NCBI RefSeq assembly: GCF_002282855.1
Contig: NZ_NRIR01000004.1
Span: forward strand, 248,001-312,000
Reading direction: 5' to 3'
From: Paraferrimonas sedimenticola
GTDB lineage: Bacteria > Pseudomonadota > Gammaproteobacteria > Enterobacterales > Shewanellaceae
DNA: 64,000 bases
Part shown: positions 37,186 to 49,198 of the stretch, one piece after another
How positions within the stretch are numbered: the first letter of the stretch is position 1
Layout: each line of letters starts with the position of its first letter
Notes under the pieces: model-generated
Databases searched by the model: none
What the model was told of the DNA's origin: nothing
What the model saw: the letters and a program-made list of their open reading frames with translations, nothing else
Position numbers and translations under genes: made by a program

Positions 37186-37947
37186 TTAGTCCAAAAATCC
37201 GGTCAGTGGTGAGGTCGCCGAGGCTTGGTTGCTCACCGCGCCAAGCCCCGCCAGATAAGCTGCACGACCGGCATCCACCGCCATCGCAAAAGCTTTTGCC
37301 ATGGCCACTGGGTCTTGCGCTACCGCAATCGCGGTATTCACCAGTACCGCATCGGCACCGAGCTCCATCGCCAGTGAGGCGTCACTGGGTGCACCAATAC
37401 CTGCGTCCACCACCACTGGCACATTCGACTGTTCAACGATAATGCGAATAAACTCTTGGGTTAATAGCCCCTGGTTAGAGCCAATTGGCGCACCTAGAGG
37501 CATTACCGCCGCACAGCCTACCTCTTCTAGACGCTTGGCCAATACAGGGTCAGCGTGCATATACGGCAGCACGATAAAGCCTTCTTCTACCAGCGCTTCG
37601 GCGGCTTTTAGAGTCTCGATGGGGTCCGGCATTAAATAGCGAGGGTCGGGGTGAATTTCCAGCTTGAGCCAGCGAGTACCTAGCGCTTCGCGAGCTAAGC
37701 GCGCGGCAAAAATGGCCTCTTCGGCGTCTCGAGCGCCTGAAGTGTTGGGCAGCAACTTAGCCCCCATATCCAGTAGAGGCTTCACTATGTCATCGGTTTG
37801 GTTAGCCAGGTCCACGCGCTTCATCGCCATGGTTACTAGCTGGCTTCCCGAGGCCTTAAGCGAGTCTTGCATCAGTTGGCCGTTGGCGAATTTGCCTGTG
37901 CCTGTGAACAGGCGAGAATCAAACTGAGTATCAGCAATCGTAAGCAC
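37186..37947 (-). CDS. thiG: Thiazole synthase
   Basis: ThiG condenses deoxyxylulose phosphate, dehydroglycine and ThiS-thiocarboxylate to the thiazole phosphate. The 253-residue TIM barrel shows the Schiff-base lysine in WLKLEIHPD (Lys95), the phosphate loop [12 protein letters not shown] (about 175-187) and the conserved PLGAPIGSN. It starts 2 bp after the thiS stop and is followed by thiH, the usual partner with which it forms a complex. Confidence 0.96.
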   Translation of the reverse strand: MLTIADTQFDSRLFTGTGKFANGQLMQDSLKASGSQLVTMAMKRVDLANQTDDIVKPLLDMGAKLLPNTSGARDAEEAIFAARLAREALGTRWLKLEIHPDPRYLMPDPIETLKAAEALVEEGFIVLPYMHADPVLAKRLEEVGCAAVMPLGAPIGSNQGLLTQEFIRIIVEQSNVPVVVDAGIGAPSDASLAMELGADAVLVNTAIAVAQDPVAMAKAFAMAVDAGRAAYLAGLGAVSNQASATSPLTGFLD

Positions 37948-37949
37948 GC

Positions 37950-38162
37950 TTAACCTCCGGCAATGGCGTGAAAAACTTGGATATTGGCATTGGGCTCAAT
38001 TGCCTGTTGCCACTGGCTCTTTGGCACAATTTGTTGGTTCACTGAGACAGCTAGCTGCTCTAACGGGCGCTCAAGCAGCGCCAGTGCTTGGGCTAAAGTC
38101 GAGCCTTCGGCTACTTGGTGTTGCTGGCCGTTTAAGGTGATGGTTAGAGTCGGAGTTGTCAT
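37950..38162 (-). CDS. thiS: Sulfur-carrier protein ThiS
   Basis: This 70-residue ubiquitin-like protein ends in Gly-Gly, the site adenylylated by ThiF and converted to a thiocarboxylate. Core features are [10 protein letters not shown] at the start and [13 protein letters not shown] near 20. I choose the ATG at 38162 because AGGAG stands 11 bases upstream and it gives a normal ThiS length; the frame continues upstream inside thiF. It starts 5 bp beyond the thiF stop and ends 2 bp before thiG. Confidence 0.95.
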   Translation of the reverse strand: MTTPTLTITLNGQQHQVAEGSTLAQALALLERPLEQLAVSVNQQIVPKSQWQQAIEPNANIQVFHAIAGG

Positions 38163-38167
38163 GTTAG

Positions 38168-38931
38168 TTATTTCTCCTGTGTATTCGCCAAACACTTGCT
38201 GCAATTGGGGCAATCGGGGTTTGGCTGAATTTGGGCGTGCATCCAATTAGCACTGCGCCCGTCAAAATGGCTAAAGCGGCTGATGGCATCGGATTGTATG
38301 CCAGTCAACAGCTTGACCGCTTCTAGGGCCTGCATAGTGCCTATCATGCCCACTAAAGGCCCCAGAATGCCGGCGTTGGAACAGTTAAGCCTTGGCTCTT
38401 TGGCATTGGGAAATAGGCACTGATAACAAGGGCTCTCAGCGTTTCTAAAATCAAAGGCCATTAGCTGGCCGTCAAACGCCACCGCCGCACCGCTAATTAG
38501 TGGCGTTCGTTGGCGTTGGCACTCGGCGTTGACCGCATAGCGAGTGGCTAGGTTGTCGGAGCAATCCAGTACTAGGTCCGCGTGCCTTATGGCTTGAGCC
38601 AGTGACTCGCCTTGCAAGCGCTCGATGTACTCGCTGATTTGCAGCTCTGAATTCATCTCGCGCAGGCGTTGAGCGGCGGCTTCGACCTTGCCAAGTCCCA
38701 CCACAGACTCATCAAACAGGACTTGGCGCTGCAGGTTAGACGATTCCACCGAGTCGTCATCGGCCAGTAGCAAATGGCCAACCCCGGCAGCGGCCAGGTA
38801 CTGAGCAGCCGGGTTGCCCAGGCCACCCATGCCCACCAATAGCACCGACGACTGAGACAGGGCTAACTGCCCTGCCTCGCCAATTTCGCCCAGTAGGATA
38901 TGGCGCGAGTAGCGCATGAAGTTGGCGTCGC

Positions 38932-38947
<16 letters not shown>
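38168..38947 (-). CDS. thiF: ThiS adenylyltransferase
   Basis: This 259-residue E1-like enzyme activates the ThiS C-terminus. The ATP-binding glycine loop is GMGGLGNP (39-46), preceded by [10 protein letters not shown]. Zinc-binding CxxC pairs are CYQC (about 175) and CPNC (near 248). A downstream NCSNAG cysteine matches the reactive Cys of ThiF. Its start lies inside the end of thiDE (16-bp overlap, different frame), so translation is coupled. A closely similar protein, MoeB, exists, but the thi context decides the assignment. Confidence 0.95.
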
Positions 38948-42623
<3,676 letters not shown>

Positions 42624-42665
42624 TTATTTCAATGCGGTTTTCAGGCAGGTGATACTGTGCTTGTT

Positions 42666-42765
42666 CCCTTGCGCGAGGATTACCTCGATCAGGTTCAACG
42701 GATCCCGCCTAAGCGGTCTCAGCCAAGTACTGCAATGCAGCCTAGCTCTCCGACAAGTGCGAGCA
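42666..42765 (-). promoter_or_regulatory. TPP (THI-box) riboswitch controlling the thi operon
   Basis: On the minus strand the leader contains the conserved CTGAGA (42722-42717), a variable P3-side helix (CCGCTTAGGCGG), GTTGAACCTGATC (about 42699-42687) and a closing GAGGTAATCCTCGCGCAAGG. These are the pyrimidine- and pyrophosphate-sensing cores of the TPP aptamer in correct order. The 5' half begins near GTCGGAGAGC. About 110 bases separate the aptamer from thiC, including a possible ACCGC/GCGGT hairpin as expression platform. TPP binding should repress the operon. Confidence 0.95.
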
Positions 42766-42817
42766 GTATAACTAGCTTGTTCAAAAGAGAAAAGAAAAGT
42801 CGACTAGTTCAAATGGG

Positions 42818-43435
42818 TTAGCTAACGCCGCGCTTAATCACCTCAATGATTTGCGCAGCCACCGAAATGTTGTGTTCAACCCCAGCATCCGAACTTGGTG
42901 CCTGGCTTCCCAAATAGGCGTGCACGCTCAAAGTGGAGTTAACCAGTAAGTAGGCAGCAAGTTTGGACTCTACCTTGCACCGAGCACGCCCCTGTTCAAT
43001 GGCTTTGCTCAAACAGCTTTCAATACGCCTGATGAGATCCGCTTCCACCGCCCGCTGCACTCGACCAAGCTCAGTTTCATTGGTTTCGTTGCGCACCTTA
43101 TCGAGAAAGCGACACTCCAGTGGCCGTTCCAATTCAAAGCGATAAGACTCGCGAGTCAGGGCCAGATAGTTATCAAAAAATTCGCCCTCTTCGCGCTCGA
43201 GATAGTCATGCATCATGGCTTGGCGTGCACCGCTCACCTTGTCAATCAAATAGAAGTAGAGGTCTTTTTTGTTCTCGAAGTAGTGATACACATTACTTTT
43301 GGCAATCCCAAGAGCTTTGGCAATCTGCACAATGGACGCTAGGTCGTAGCTTTGACTACCAAACTCCTCAAGCGCCACATCGATAAATTGGTTTTGTCTT
43401 TGTGGGGATAAATTAAAAAAGCGCGCCTTTGGCAT
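42818..43435 (-). CDS. TetR-family repressor
   Basis: This 205-residue regulator has the N-terminal TetR helix-turn-helix (about 28-58: IVQIAKALGIAKSNVYHYFE, then NKKDLYFYLID) and a helical ligand-binding C-terminal domain. It is divergent from an MFS efflux gene 220 bp away, and two identical 18-bp palindromes lie in that gap, which is the classical repressor-pump arrangement. It probably represses the pump, and perhaps itself, until a compound binds. The ligand is unknown. Confidence 0.92.
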   Translation of the reverse strand: MPKARFFNLSPQRQNQFIDVALEEFGSQSYDLASIVQIAKALGIAKSNVYHYFENKKDLYFYLIDKVSGARQAMMHDYLEREEGEFFDNYLALTRESYRFELERPLECRFLDKVRNETNETELGRVQRAVEADLIRRIESCLSKAIEQGRARCKVESKLAAYLLVNSTLSVHAYLGSQAPSSDAGVEHNISVAAQIIEVIKRGVS

Positions 43436-43568
43436 TAGATAACTCGAGCCGATGTTTGACCCTTTGTTTTTATCAAAACACCGGTATCACTTCAACGAGT
43501 TATAAACGTCTTTAAATCAATCGGTTGCTCTGGTGAAACAGCGCCTACCTTGAACGTCTTTCAAGAAA

Positions 43569-43630
43569 AGTGACACCCCTGTCACTGTTGCGGATTTATT
43601 GCTAGGTTAAAAAGTGACACCCCTGTCACT
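43569..43630. promoter_or_regulatory. Duplicated 18-bp palindromic operator of the TetR/MFS pair
   Basis: AGTGACACCCCTGTCACT occurs identically at 43569-43586 and 43613-43630, 44 bp centre to centre. Each is an inverted repeat of AGTGACA around CCCC. The 26 bases between hold a plausible but weak promoter (TTGCGG followed by TTAAAA-like bases). The downstream copy lies 24 bp before the MFS start, so binding at both would block initiation. Confidence 0.9.
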
Positions 43631-43654
43631 TACGCGTCATACAGGCCAATAACA

Positions 43655-44857
43655 ATGAAGATACTGATGCTGGTTGCCTTTCTCGATAGCATGGGATTTG
43701 GGATCGTGATTCCAGTGTTCTTGCTGTACACCATGGAGCTCGGTGCCGGCCCAGAGCTCGCCACCGCATTTTTTGCCCTGTATCCCATCGCACATGTTAT
43801 CGCCTCGCCCTACCTTGGAATGCTTAGCGACCGCTATGGACGCAAGCCCGTGCTGGCGTTGGCGCTACTAGGGGCAAGTGCCGCCTACCTACTACTCGGG
43901 TTTACCGAGTCGTTATTGCTACTGGCAATAGCGCGCTTGCTGCAAGGCTTCATGGCGGGAAATCTGGCTGTGGTACAAGCCTATGCGGCAGATATCAGCT
44001 CTAGTGAACAAAGAGCCAAGCTAATGGGCAAAATTGGGGCCGCGACTGGGTTGGGCTTTGTGCTTGGACCGAGCTTAGGTGCTTGGTTGGCCGGTAGCCA
44101 ATTTGAGCAACAGAATATGCACATAGTTGCAGTAGTGGCAGCGGCGCTATGCTTTAGCGCATTTTTATTGGTGATCTTAGTATTGCCGGAAAGCTTGCCG
44201 CAGGACAAACGACAGAGCAAGAACTCAGCTAATTTGAAACTCAATCCATTTCGCGAAGTCCCCAAGGTCATGGGCCAAGGCTTGCTAATGCAGCTCTTCG
44301 TTTGTGCACTGCTGTTCAATCTAGCCTGCGCTTTTAGCGACATTATTTTGCCCCTATTCGCCAAGGACGCTCAACTGGTCGATGGTCCGAATCAGCTCAG
44401 TTGGTTGTATCTCGCTTCTGGCGTTGCACTGACTGTCACTCAGTACAGTTTAATCGCACCGCTCACTCAAAAACTTGGTGAGCGCGGAATCTATTTACTC
44501 GGCACCCTGCTCTACAGCGCCAGCTGCGCAGGCATGCTAATCGCGTCAATGCTGACAAACACTTGGATAGCGATAGTCGCTCTGGCACTGGGTGGCATGG
44601 GAATAGCGCTATTTTTCACGGGACTGCAATCTTTGGTCTCCAAACAGGCGTCAAGCAATAAAATGGGCAGCGTGATGGGTGCTTTTTCGTCCTTCTCGCT
44701 GATGGGGCGTGTAGCTGCGCCATTGATGGTCGGCGTGATATACGCCGAACTTGGCATGTACTTACCTTATGCCATAGCGATAGTTTTGCTATTCGGCGCT
44801 GGACTTTTGGGCCTGAGTGCTCGTGCACCAGCGCCGGGTGCTCAGACCTCGAGCTGA
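43655..44857 (+). CDS. MFS drug/solute exporter (DHA1, TetA-like)
   Basis: This 400-residue protein has twelve predicted helices and the major-facilitator motif A in loop 2-3 (GMLSDRYGRKP, about 58-68), with a motif-C-like GFVLGPSLGAWL in helix 5 that marks proton-driven exporters. The N-terminus LDSMGFGIVIPVF resembles tetracycline-efflux relatives, but tetracycline specificity is not shown. It is under control of two TetR-type operators. Its stop lies 8 bp from the convergent yhhQ stop without a terminator. Confidence 0.88.
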   Translation: MKILMLVAFLDSMGFGIVIPVFLLYTMELGAGPELATAFFALYPIAHVIASPYLGMLSDRYGRKPVLALALLGASAAYLLLGFTESLLLLAIARLLQGFMAGNLAVVQAYAADISSSEQRAKLMGKIGAATGLGFVLGPSLGAWLAGSQFEQQNMHIVAVVAAALCFSAFLLVILVLPESLPQDKRQSKNSANLKLNPFREVPKVMGQGLLMQLFVCALLFNLACAFSDIILPLFAKDAQLVDGPNQLSWLYLASGVALTVTQYSLIAPLTQKLGERGIYLLGTLLYSASCAGMLIASMLTNTWIAIVALALGGMGIALFFTGLQSLVSKQASSNKMGSVMGAFSSFSLMGRVAAPLMVGVIYAELGMYLPYAIAIVLLFGAGLLGLSARAPAPGAQTSS

Positions 44858-44865
44858 TTCTGTAT

Positions 44866-45519
44866 CTAGACTTGCGTCTGGATTTCCACCGGGCGCAACC
44901 AGCGCTGCAACAGACTGAGCAAAGCGCCGTATAAAGGTACGAACATGGCCAGATTCACCAACAGCTTAATGCCGTAATCCACTGTCGCAATCTCAACCCA
45001 ATGCTCCGCCATAAAGGCATCACTCGAGGCGTAAAAGGCCACAAAGAAAAACACAAAGGTGTCCACTCCAGAGCCAACAATACTCGAGGCCGCAGGCGCG
45101 GCCCACCAGCGGCGTTGTTGACGCAGACGGTTAAACACCAAAATATCCATCAGCTGACCCACTGAATAGGCCAGAAAGCTGGCCAGTGCGATGCGCGCGA
45201 CAAAGCCATTAAAGTCGTTTAACGCGCTCCAGCCGGCAAACGCCCCGTCAACAAACAACACGGACACTAAATAACTCACTAATAGCGCAGGGAACATGGC
45301 GGCAAACACGATTCGACGGGCATTTGCGGCGCCAAACAGACGTACGGTGAGATCTGTCGCTAGAAAGATAAAGGGGAAAGTAAACGCACCCCAAGTGGTG
45401 TGTAGCCCGAACAGGCTAAACGGCTTTTGCACTAAGTAATTGCTAGCGGCAATGGTAACCACGTGAAACAGGCTAAGCACAGCAACTAAGCGCCACTGCG
45501 ATAAAAATACACTCTTCAT
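44866..45519 (-). CDS. yhhQ: YhhQ-type queuosine precursor transporter
   Basis: This 217-residue membrane protein (COG1738, VUT family) has about six helices with ASNYLVQKPF and TDLTVRLFG near the start and SIVGSGVDTFVFFF near 145, all typical of YhhQ, which imports preQ0/preQ1-type bases for the tRNA modification queuosine. I choose the ATG at 45519 because the 34 residues of the longer frame look unlike the family and the Shine-Dalgarno AAGAG fits. That same AAGAG forms part of a probable preQ1-I riboswitch, which supports both start and function. Confidence 0.92.
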   Translation of the reverse strand: MKSVFLSQWRLVAVLSLFHVVTIAASNYLVQKPFSLFGLHTTWGAFTFPFIFLATDLTVRLFGAANARRIVFAAMFPALLVSYLVSVLFVDGAFAGWSALNDFNGFVARIALASFLAYSVGQLMDILVFNRLRQQRRWWAAPAASSIVGSGVDTFVFFFVAFYASSDAFMAEHWVEIATVDYGIKLLVNLAMFVPLYGALLSLLQRWLRPVEIQTQV

Positions 45520-45526
45520 AAACTGA

Positions 45527-45558
45527 CTCTTTTTGATAATTGGGGTGAGAGAACCCAA
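45527..45558 (-). promoter_or_regulatory. Probable preQ1-I riboswitch upstream of yhhQ
   Basis: On the minus strand TTGGGTTCTCTCACCCCAA forms a short stem (TTGGGT / ACCC(C)AA) with loop TTCTCTC. It is followed by an A-rich tail TTATCAAAAAGAG whose GAG can pair with loop CTC to make the H-type pseudoknot of preQ1 class I aptamers. The order GGGT-loop-ACCCCA-TTA-CAAAA matches the known consensus. The paired GAG is the ribosome-binding site 7 bases before the ATG, so ligand binding would block translation. Being upstream of a queuosine-precursor transporter supports it strongly. Confidence 0.75.
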
Positions 45559-45589
45559 GGGCGGCGGATTTTTGCACAAGACCAATCCA

Positions 45590-45754
45590 ATGACAAGTTT
45601 AGCTTCTACTAGTGAAAACAAAACTCATTGCGCCAGCGAGAAATTAGTAAGTATCAAGGGAACCACTGGCGATGCCGATGATAGAAAACCTTGTGAATTT
45701 AAGGCTGAACGCTGTCGCCACGCTGAAATGTTTTCACAACCCAAACACGCCTGA
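45590..45754 (+). CDS. Possible small cysteine-containing ORF
   Basis: An ATG frame of 54 codons opens in the gap between yhhQ and the lipoprotein. It contains three cysteines (about residues 15, 36 and 42; KPCEFKAERCRHAEMF) and many charged residues. No clear ribosome-binding site precedes it and it starts inside the presumed yhhQ promoter region. The composition is protein-like but I know no homologue. It may be a chance frame. The rest of the gap (45755-45854) shows nothing I can name. Confidence 0.3.
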   Translation: MTSLASTSENKTHCASEKLVSIKGTTGDADDRKPCEFKAERCRHAEMFSQPKHA

Positions 45755-45854
45755 ACGGCATCGGTTCAAGTAGCTGATTTACCGATAAAAGCCCGCGACA
45801 ATGTGATCTGGATCGGTACAATTATCGAGCAATGAAAAGTGAACGAGGTTAATC

Positions 45855-46460
45855 ATGAGATACCTAACGCTAGCGCTGGTTGCGCTAAGCCTAGCGGGCT
45901 GTGCTGGTAGCCCCCACGTGTTTAAAACAGAAGCGGTTGAAACCGCATACCAAGCCCAACCGATCGCTTCGGTGGCTGTGGTTGGTCAATACGCTGATGC
46001 TACTGAGCGTGCAATGCTCGAAAGCGGTATCGCCCAGACTTTGGTTAATCAGGGCTTGAATGCCAAAGCTTCGCAGAGTGTGATTCCCGACTTGGAAACC
46101 CTGAATCAACCAGAGTTATTGCAAGCGGCGCTGGCCAACACAGAGTCGGATTCGCTACTGGTGATCTCTACCATAGATCCTGGTTACGACTATGACTATG
46201 GCGATTATCTAGCAACTCGAGGCACGGTGCGAATTCTTGGTGGTGAGCCTGGCGCAGGCACCGACTTAGGCGCGCTAATTAGCTGGGCGGGTTCAGGCAA
46301 GTACCAACTGTACGTGCGCTTACTCGACAGCAAGAGCTTGCAACCGATTTGGCAGGCCACCACTCGCTCAAACCACTCGGGTTCTGATGCCCAAGACATT
46401 CAAGCGCTGGCACAACTACTGCTAAAAGAGTGGCAAGAGCAACAACTGGTGTCTCAATAA
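45855..46460 (+). CDS. Hypothetical lipoprotein
   Basis: This 201-residue protein has a lipoprotein signal with lipobox SLAGC (Cys16), so it is lipid-anchored in the envelope. The mature part looks like a TolB-N/DUF4136-type alpha/beta domain: a strand SVAVVG, a helix SGIAQTLVNQGL, a paired helix/strand with LLVISTID, then long strands and a final helix. GAGG lies 6 bases before the ATG. It stands alone, ending at a terminator. I infer a role in envelope assembly only from its class. Confidence 0.8.
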   Translation: MRYLTLALVALSLAGCAGSPHVFKTEAVETAYQAQPIASVAVVGQYADATERAMLESGIAQTLVNQGLNAKASQSVIPDLETLNQPELLQAALANTESDSLLVISTIDPGYDYDYGDYLATRGTVRILGGEPGAGTDLGALISWAGSGKYQLYVRLLDSKSLQPIWQATTRSNHSGSDAQDIQALAQLLLKEWQEQQLVSQ

Positions 46461-46496
46461 TTTTCTATTGTTAGCTGTTAAGCGCAGCGAGCATCA

Positions 46497-46528
46497 AAAA
46501 AGCCACTCTTGCTAGAGTGGCTTTTTGC
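46497..46528. terminator. Bidirectional intrinsic terminator
   Basis: AAAAAAGCCACTC-TTGCTA-GAGTGGCTTTTT forms a strong hairpin with A and T tracts on both sides, between the convergent lipoprotein and efpL genes. Confidence 0.93.
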
Positions 46529-46546
46529 TATTTAAATCTGGCGAGT

Positions 46547-47119
46547 TTACTTATCGCCACGACTCATGAATTTGCGCTCGGCCACGTTGACCTTAACTAC
46601 ATCGCCAGTGGCAATGTACTCTGGCACCTGCACGGTTACGCCGGTAGACAGTACCGCAGGTTTAGTGCGCGAAGTCGCCGACGCCCCTTTAATTGACGGG
46701 TCTGTTTCTACCACTTCCAAATCCACGCTGGTTGGCATATCTAGTGCCACAGGCGCATCACTGATAATCACCACCTGCATGCCTTCGGTCGCTTCGTTAA
46801 AGAAGGGAATTTCATCGGCAATTGAATCTTTATGGAGGTGGTATGGGGTGTAGTCTTCGTTGTCCATGAACACATACTCGTCACCATCTAGGTAGGAATA
46901 CATGGCAGGACGACGACGCAAGTCGGCTAAATCCAACATGTCGGAATCTTTAAAGGTCTCATCGACCTTTGAGCCTGTCACAATGTCATACATGCGCATG
47001 CGATACAGACTACCACCGGCGCGGCCTTGTGGTACTGAGCGCTCGATATCGCGCACGATATAAGTTTTGCCGTTAAATTCGATGGCGGCGTTCTTTTTGA
47101 TTTCACTGGCCTTTGGCAT
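46547..47119 (-). CDS. efpL: EF-P-like translation factor EfpL (YeiP)
   Basis: This 190-residue, three-domain protein matches YeiP/EfpL rather than EF-P: start [25 protein letters not shown] (about 83-97), [16 protein letters not shown] (about 133-148) and [11 protein letters not shown]. EfpL helps ribosomes through proline-rich stalling motifs. Its domain I tip loop reads [12 protein letters not shown], with Arg where EF-P has a modified Lys or Arg. The gene is alone between a terminator and a free upstream region. The giant protease in this window carries a Pro-Glu-Pro tract that would need such help. Confidence 0.92.
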   Translation of the reverse strand: MPKASEIKKNAAIEFNGKTYIVRDIERSVPQGRAGGSLYRMRMYDIVTGSKVDETFKDSDMLDLADLRRRPAMYSYLDGDEYVFMDNEDYTPYHLHKDSIADEIPFFNEATEGMQVVIISDAPVALDMPTSVDLEVVETDPSIKGASATSRTKPAVLSTGVTVQVPEYIATGDVVKVNVAERKFMSRGDK

Positions 47120-47212
47120 GATGAATTCCCTAACACTGTGATTATTCGTAATTAAAAGCAGGGCTAATCATACACGATAACGCCCAGCTTGGGATGCCCT
47201 ACCCACACAAAC

Positions 47213-47248
47213 GAAAACGGCGCCTTCCCGAAGGAAGACGCCGTTTCC
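47213..47248 (-). terminator. Intrinsic terminator after the outer-membrane protein gene
   Basis: A long stem (AAACGGCG-CTTCC / GGAAG-CGCCGTTT with one bulge) is followed on the minus strand by TTTTCGTTTG. It lies 20 bp beyond the stop codon of the barrel gene, just before the efpL promoter region. Confidence 0.9.
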
Positions 47249-47268
47249 GCAATCAACTGTAACTTAGC

Positions 47269-47988
47269 TTAGAAATACACAGAGAACTGAGCAGCTACAG
47301 CAGTATCTTTTTGGCTGATTTTAGTCGCGCCAACAGTGGTTACACGCAGACCAACAGACATGTTGTCGCGAACCATGTAACCCAGACCGGCTTCTAGCTG
47401 AGGCACAGTCTCTTTCGCTTCTTGAACGTACATGGCACGTGGGTTGGCGTACAACCAGTGGCCAGCTTCGAAGGCGTACATAGCGTACAGACCAACGTTA
47501 GCTACGTTAGAATCTTTGAACGAAGTACCGTCTTCTAGAGTAACCGCGTACTTGTTGGTTTGCTTACCAACGTAAGCCATTGGGTAGATGCTGATAGCAT
47601 CGGTCAAGTTAAACGCCAACAAACCACCAGCCATAGTGGTGTTAGAGAAGTTGTCACCTAAAGATTCAATAGACAGACCCGCTTTACCGCTTTCGGTCAG
47701 GAAGAAGTAGCGGGCACGGTAATCAATGTTGTGCTCGCTTTTGCCAGTGGCTGGGTTAGCAGTCTTCTTGTGACCTACGTCAGCGAAGAACATGTGCTGG
47801 CCAGCACCGATATTGAAGTTACCTTGAACGTGGCCATCAGCCAAGCTAACACCACCAGAGGTGTAAATAGCAGTCGGGCTACCGTAGTTTACTTGCTCTT
47901 CTTTCTGCTCAGCAGCGTTAACAGCAGTAGCAGCAGTGGCGAAAAGACCTAGCGCGATTAGTTTGGTAGAAACAGTGTTAAGTTTCAT
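47269..47988 (-). CDS. Outer-membrane beta-barrel protein
   Basis: This 239-residue protein has a signal peptide ending VNAA (about residue 25) and then alternating hydrophobic strands with aromatic girdles, ending in FSVYF with the terminal Phe recognised by the BAM machinery. The length suggests a barrel of 8 to 12 strands. I choose the ATG at 47988, with GAGG at good spacing, over a start five residues upstream. It is divergent from a LysR gene. The high use of preferred codons (many GTA/GTT and AAC) hints at strong expression. The substrate is unknown. Confidence 0.85.
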   Translation of the reverse strand: MKLNTVSTKLIALGLFATAATAVNAAEQKEEQVNYGSPTAIYTSGGVSLADGHVQGNFNIGAGQHMFFADVGHKKTANPATGKSEHNIDYRARYFFLTESGKAGLSIESLGDNFSNTTMAGGLLAFNLTDAISIYPMAYVGKQTNKYAVTLEDGTSFKDSNVANVGLYAMYAFEAGHWLYANPRAMYVQEAKETVPQLEAGLGYMVRDNMSVGLRVTTVGATKISQKDTAVAAQFSVYF

Positions 47989-48218
47989 GATATGCCTCAA
48001 CATATTAGTTCGAAAAAATGAGAATTCACTGCAGTGTCAATCAGTTAGATAGCAACACTGACAACCTTCCATTGTCGTGACAATCAATTGGCTAGCGCAC
48101 GTTTGACTGCGTTCGAATCGTTCGTTGGAGCAAATTATGGACTAATTAAGATAACTCTTATAATCTCTCAGAGAGGGTTTTAACCTCGCTAAGTCAAATT
48201 CTTAAATTGGAAACCGCT

Positions 48219-49082
48219 ATGGCCTATACCTTGGAGCAGCTAAACGCATTTGCGCTAACTAAAGAACTCGGAAGCTTTCAAAAAGCGGCACAAGCCATGG
48301 GCAAGCACAGAACTTCGGTAAGCGCATTAGTCGGAAATCTCGAGGATGAACTCAATTGCGAATTGTTTGAGCGTGGCAGTCGCTCACTGGAACTCACCGA
48401 ACAAGGCCGCGCGCTCTATCAAAGTGCTCGCTCGGTGATTACCGAGTCACAGATGTTTGAAACCCAAGTTGCCGGAGTGATTGAAGGCGCTCCCAGCGAC
48501 TTTACTCTAGCTGTAGTACCCATTCTCAAAGACACCTATTTATTGCGAGAAATGCAGCGGCTGACTGAGCGCTTTCCCTCAATGCAGTTACACGTATTGA
48601 CTGGCGATGCCGAGCAGGTCCTCAACTGGGTCAACAAGGGGCAGGCGGACCTAGGGTACGCCTATGACTACCGCATGTTCTCTCAACAACTGAGTCGCGC
48701 AGAGCTTTATTCGCTCGAAACCTGCCTGGTTGGTCGTGCGGATAAGTTAGACGAAGCTGACCAGAATGTGGCCGCCTGGATGCGAGCCAACACTCAAATT
48801 ATGTATTACTACCAAAGCGACGACTGGCAACGTACCGCGCATCGTTTCAGTTATGTGAACGATCCCCAGACCGCTTTGGAACTCATACTCATGGGAATCG
48901 GCTGGGGCGGTATCCCATATCAAATGGCGCGGCCTTATTTGGACAGCGGCGAATTAAAAGAGCTGCAGCCCAGCGCAATAGACAAGCGAGAGTTCGTATC
49001 AATTATCGGCTTTTGGCGCTCCAATATGCCGTTAAACCCCGCGGCAGAGCAATTGCTGCAAGCGCTATCTAAAATCTCTTAG
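48219..49082 (+). CDS. LysR-family regulator next to the outer-membrane protein
   Basis: This 287-residue LysR protein has a winged helix-turn-helix (about 1-60, GKHRTSVSALVGNLE) and an effector-binding domain. I choose the ATG at 48219 (MAYTLEQLNAF); the longer frame begins with a TTG four codons upstream. It is divergent from the barrel gene across about 230 bp, so control of that gene is likely. The N-terminus and recognition helix resemble those of the LysR at 28083, suggesting a duplicated regulator family. Confidence 0.9.
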   Translation: MAYTLEQLNAFALTKELGSFQKAAQAMGKHRTSVSALVGNLEDELNCELFERGSRSLELTEQGRALYQSARSVITESQMFETQVAGVIEGAPSDFTLAVVPILKDTYLLREMQRLTERFPSMQLHVLTGDAEQVLNWVNKGQADLGYAYDYRMFSQQLSRAELYSLETCLVGRADKLDEADQNVAAWMRANTQIMYYYQSDDWQRTAHRFSYVNDPQTALELILMGIGWGGIPYQMARPYLDSGELKELQPSAIDKREFVSIIGFWRSNMPLNPAAEQLLQALSKIS

Positions 49083-49198
49083 GTGCCGATTGGATTCGAG
49101 CCATCTTTGCTAGACAGACGAATCTAAACTGCTAGGGTAAACACTAGTTACACCTTTATGTTTCAGACGCTTATCTGCCCCACACAACAGGAGTCTGC

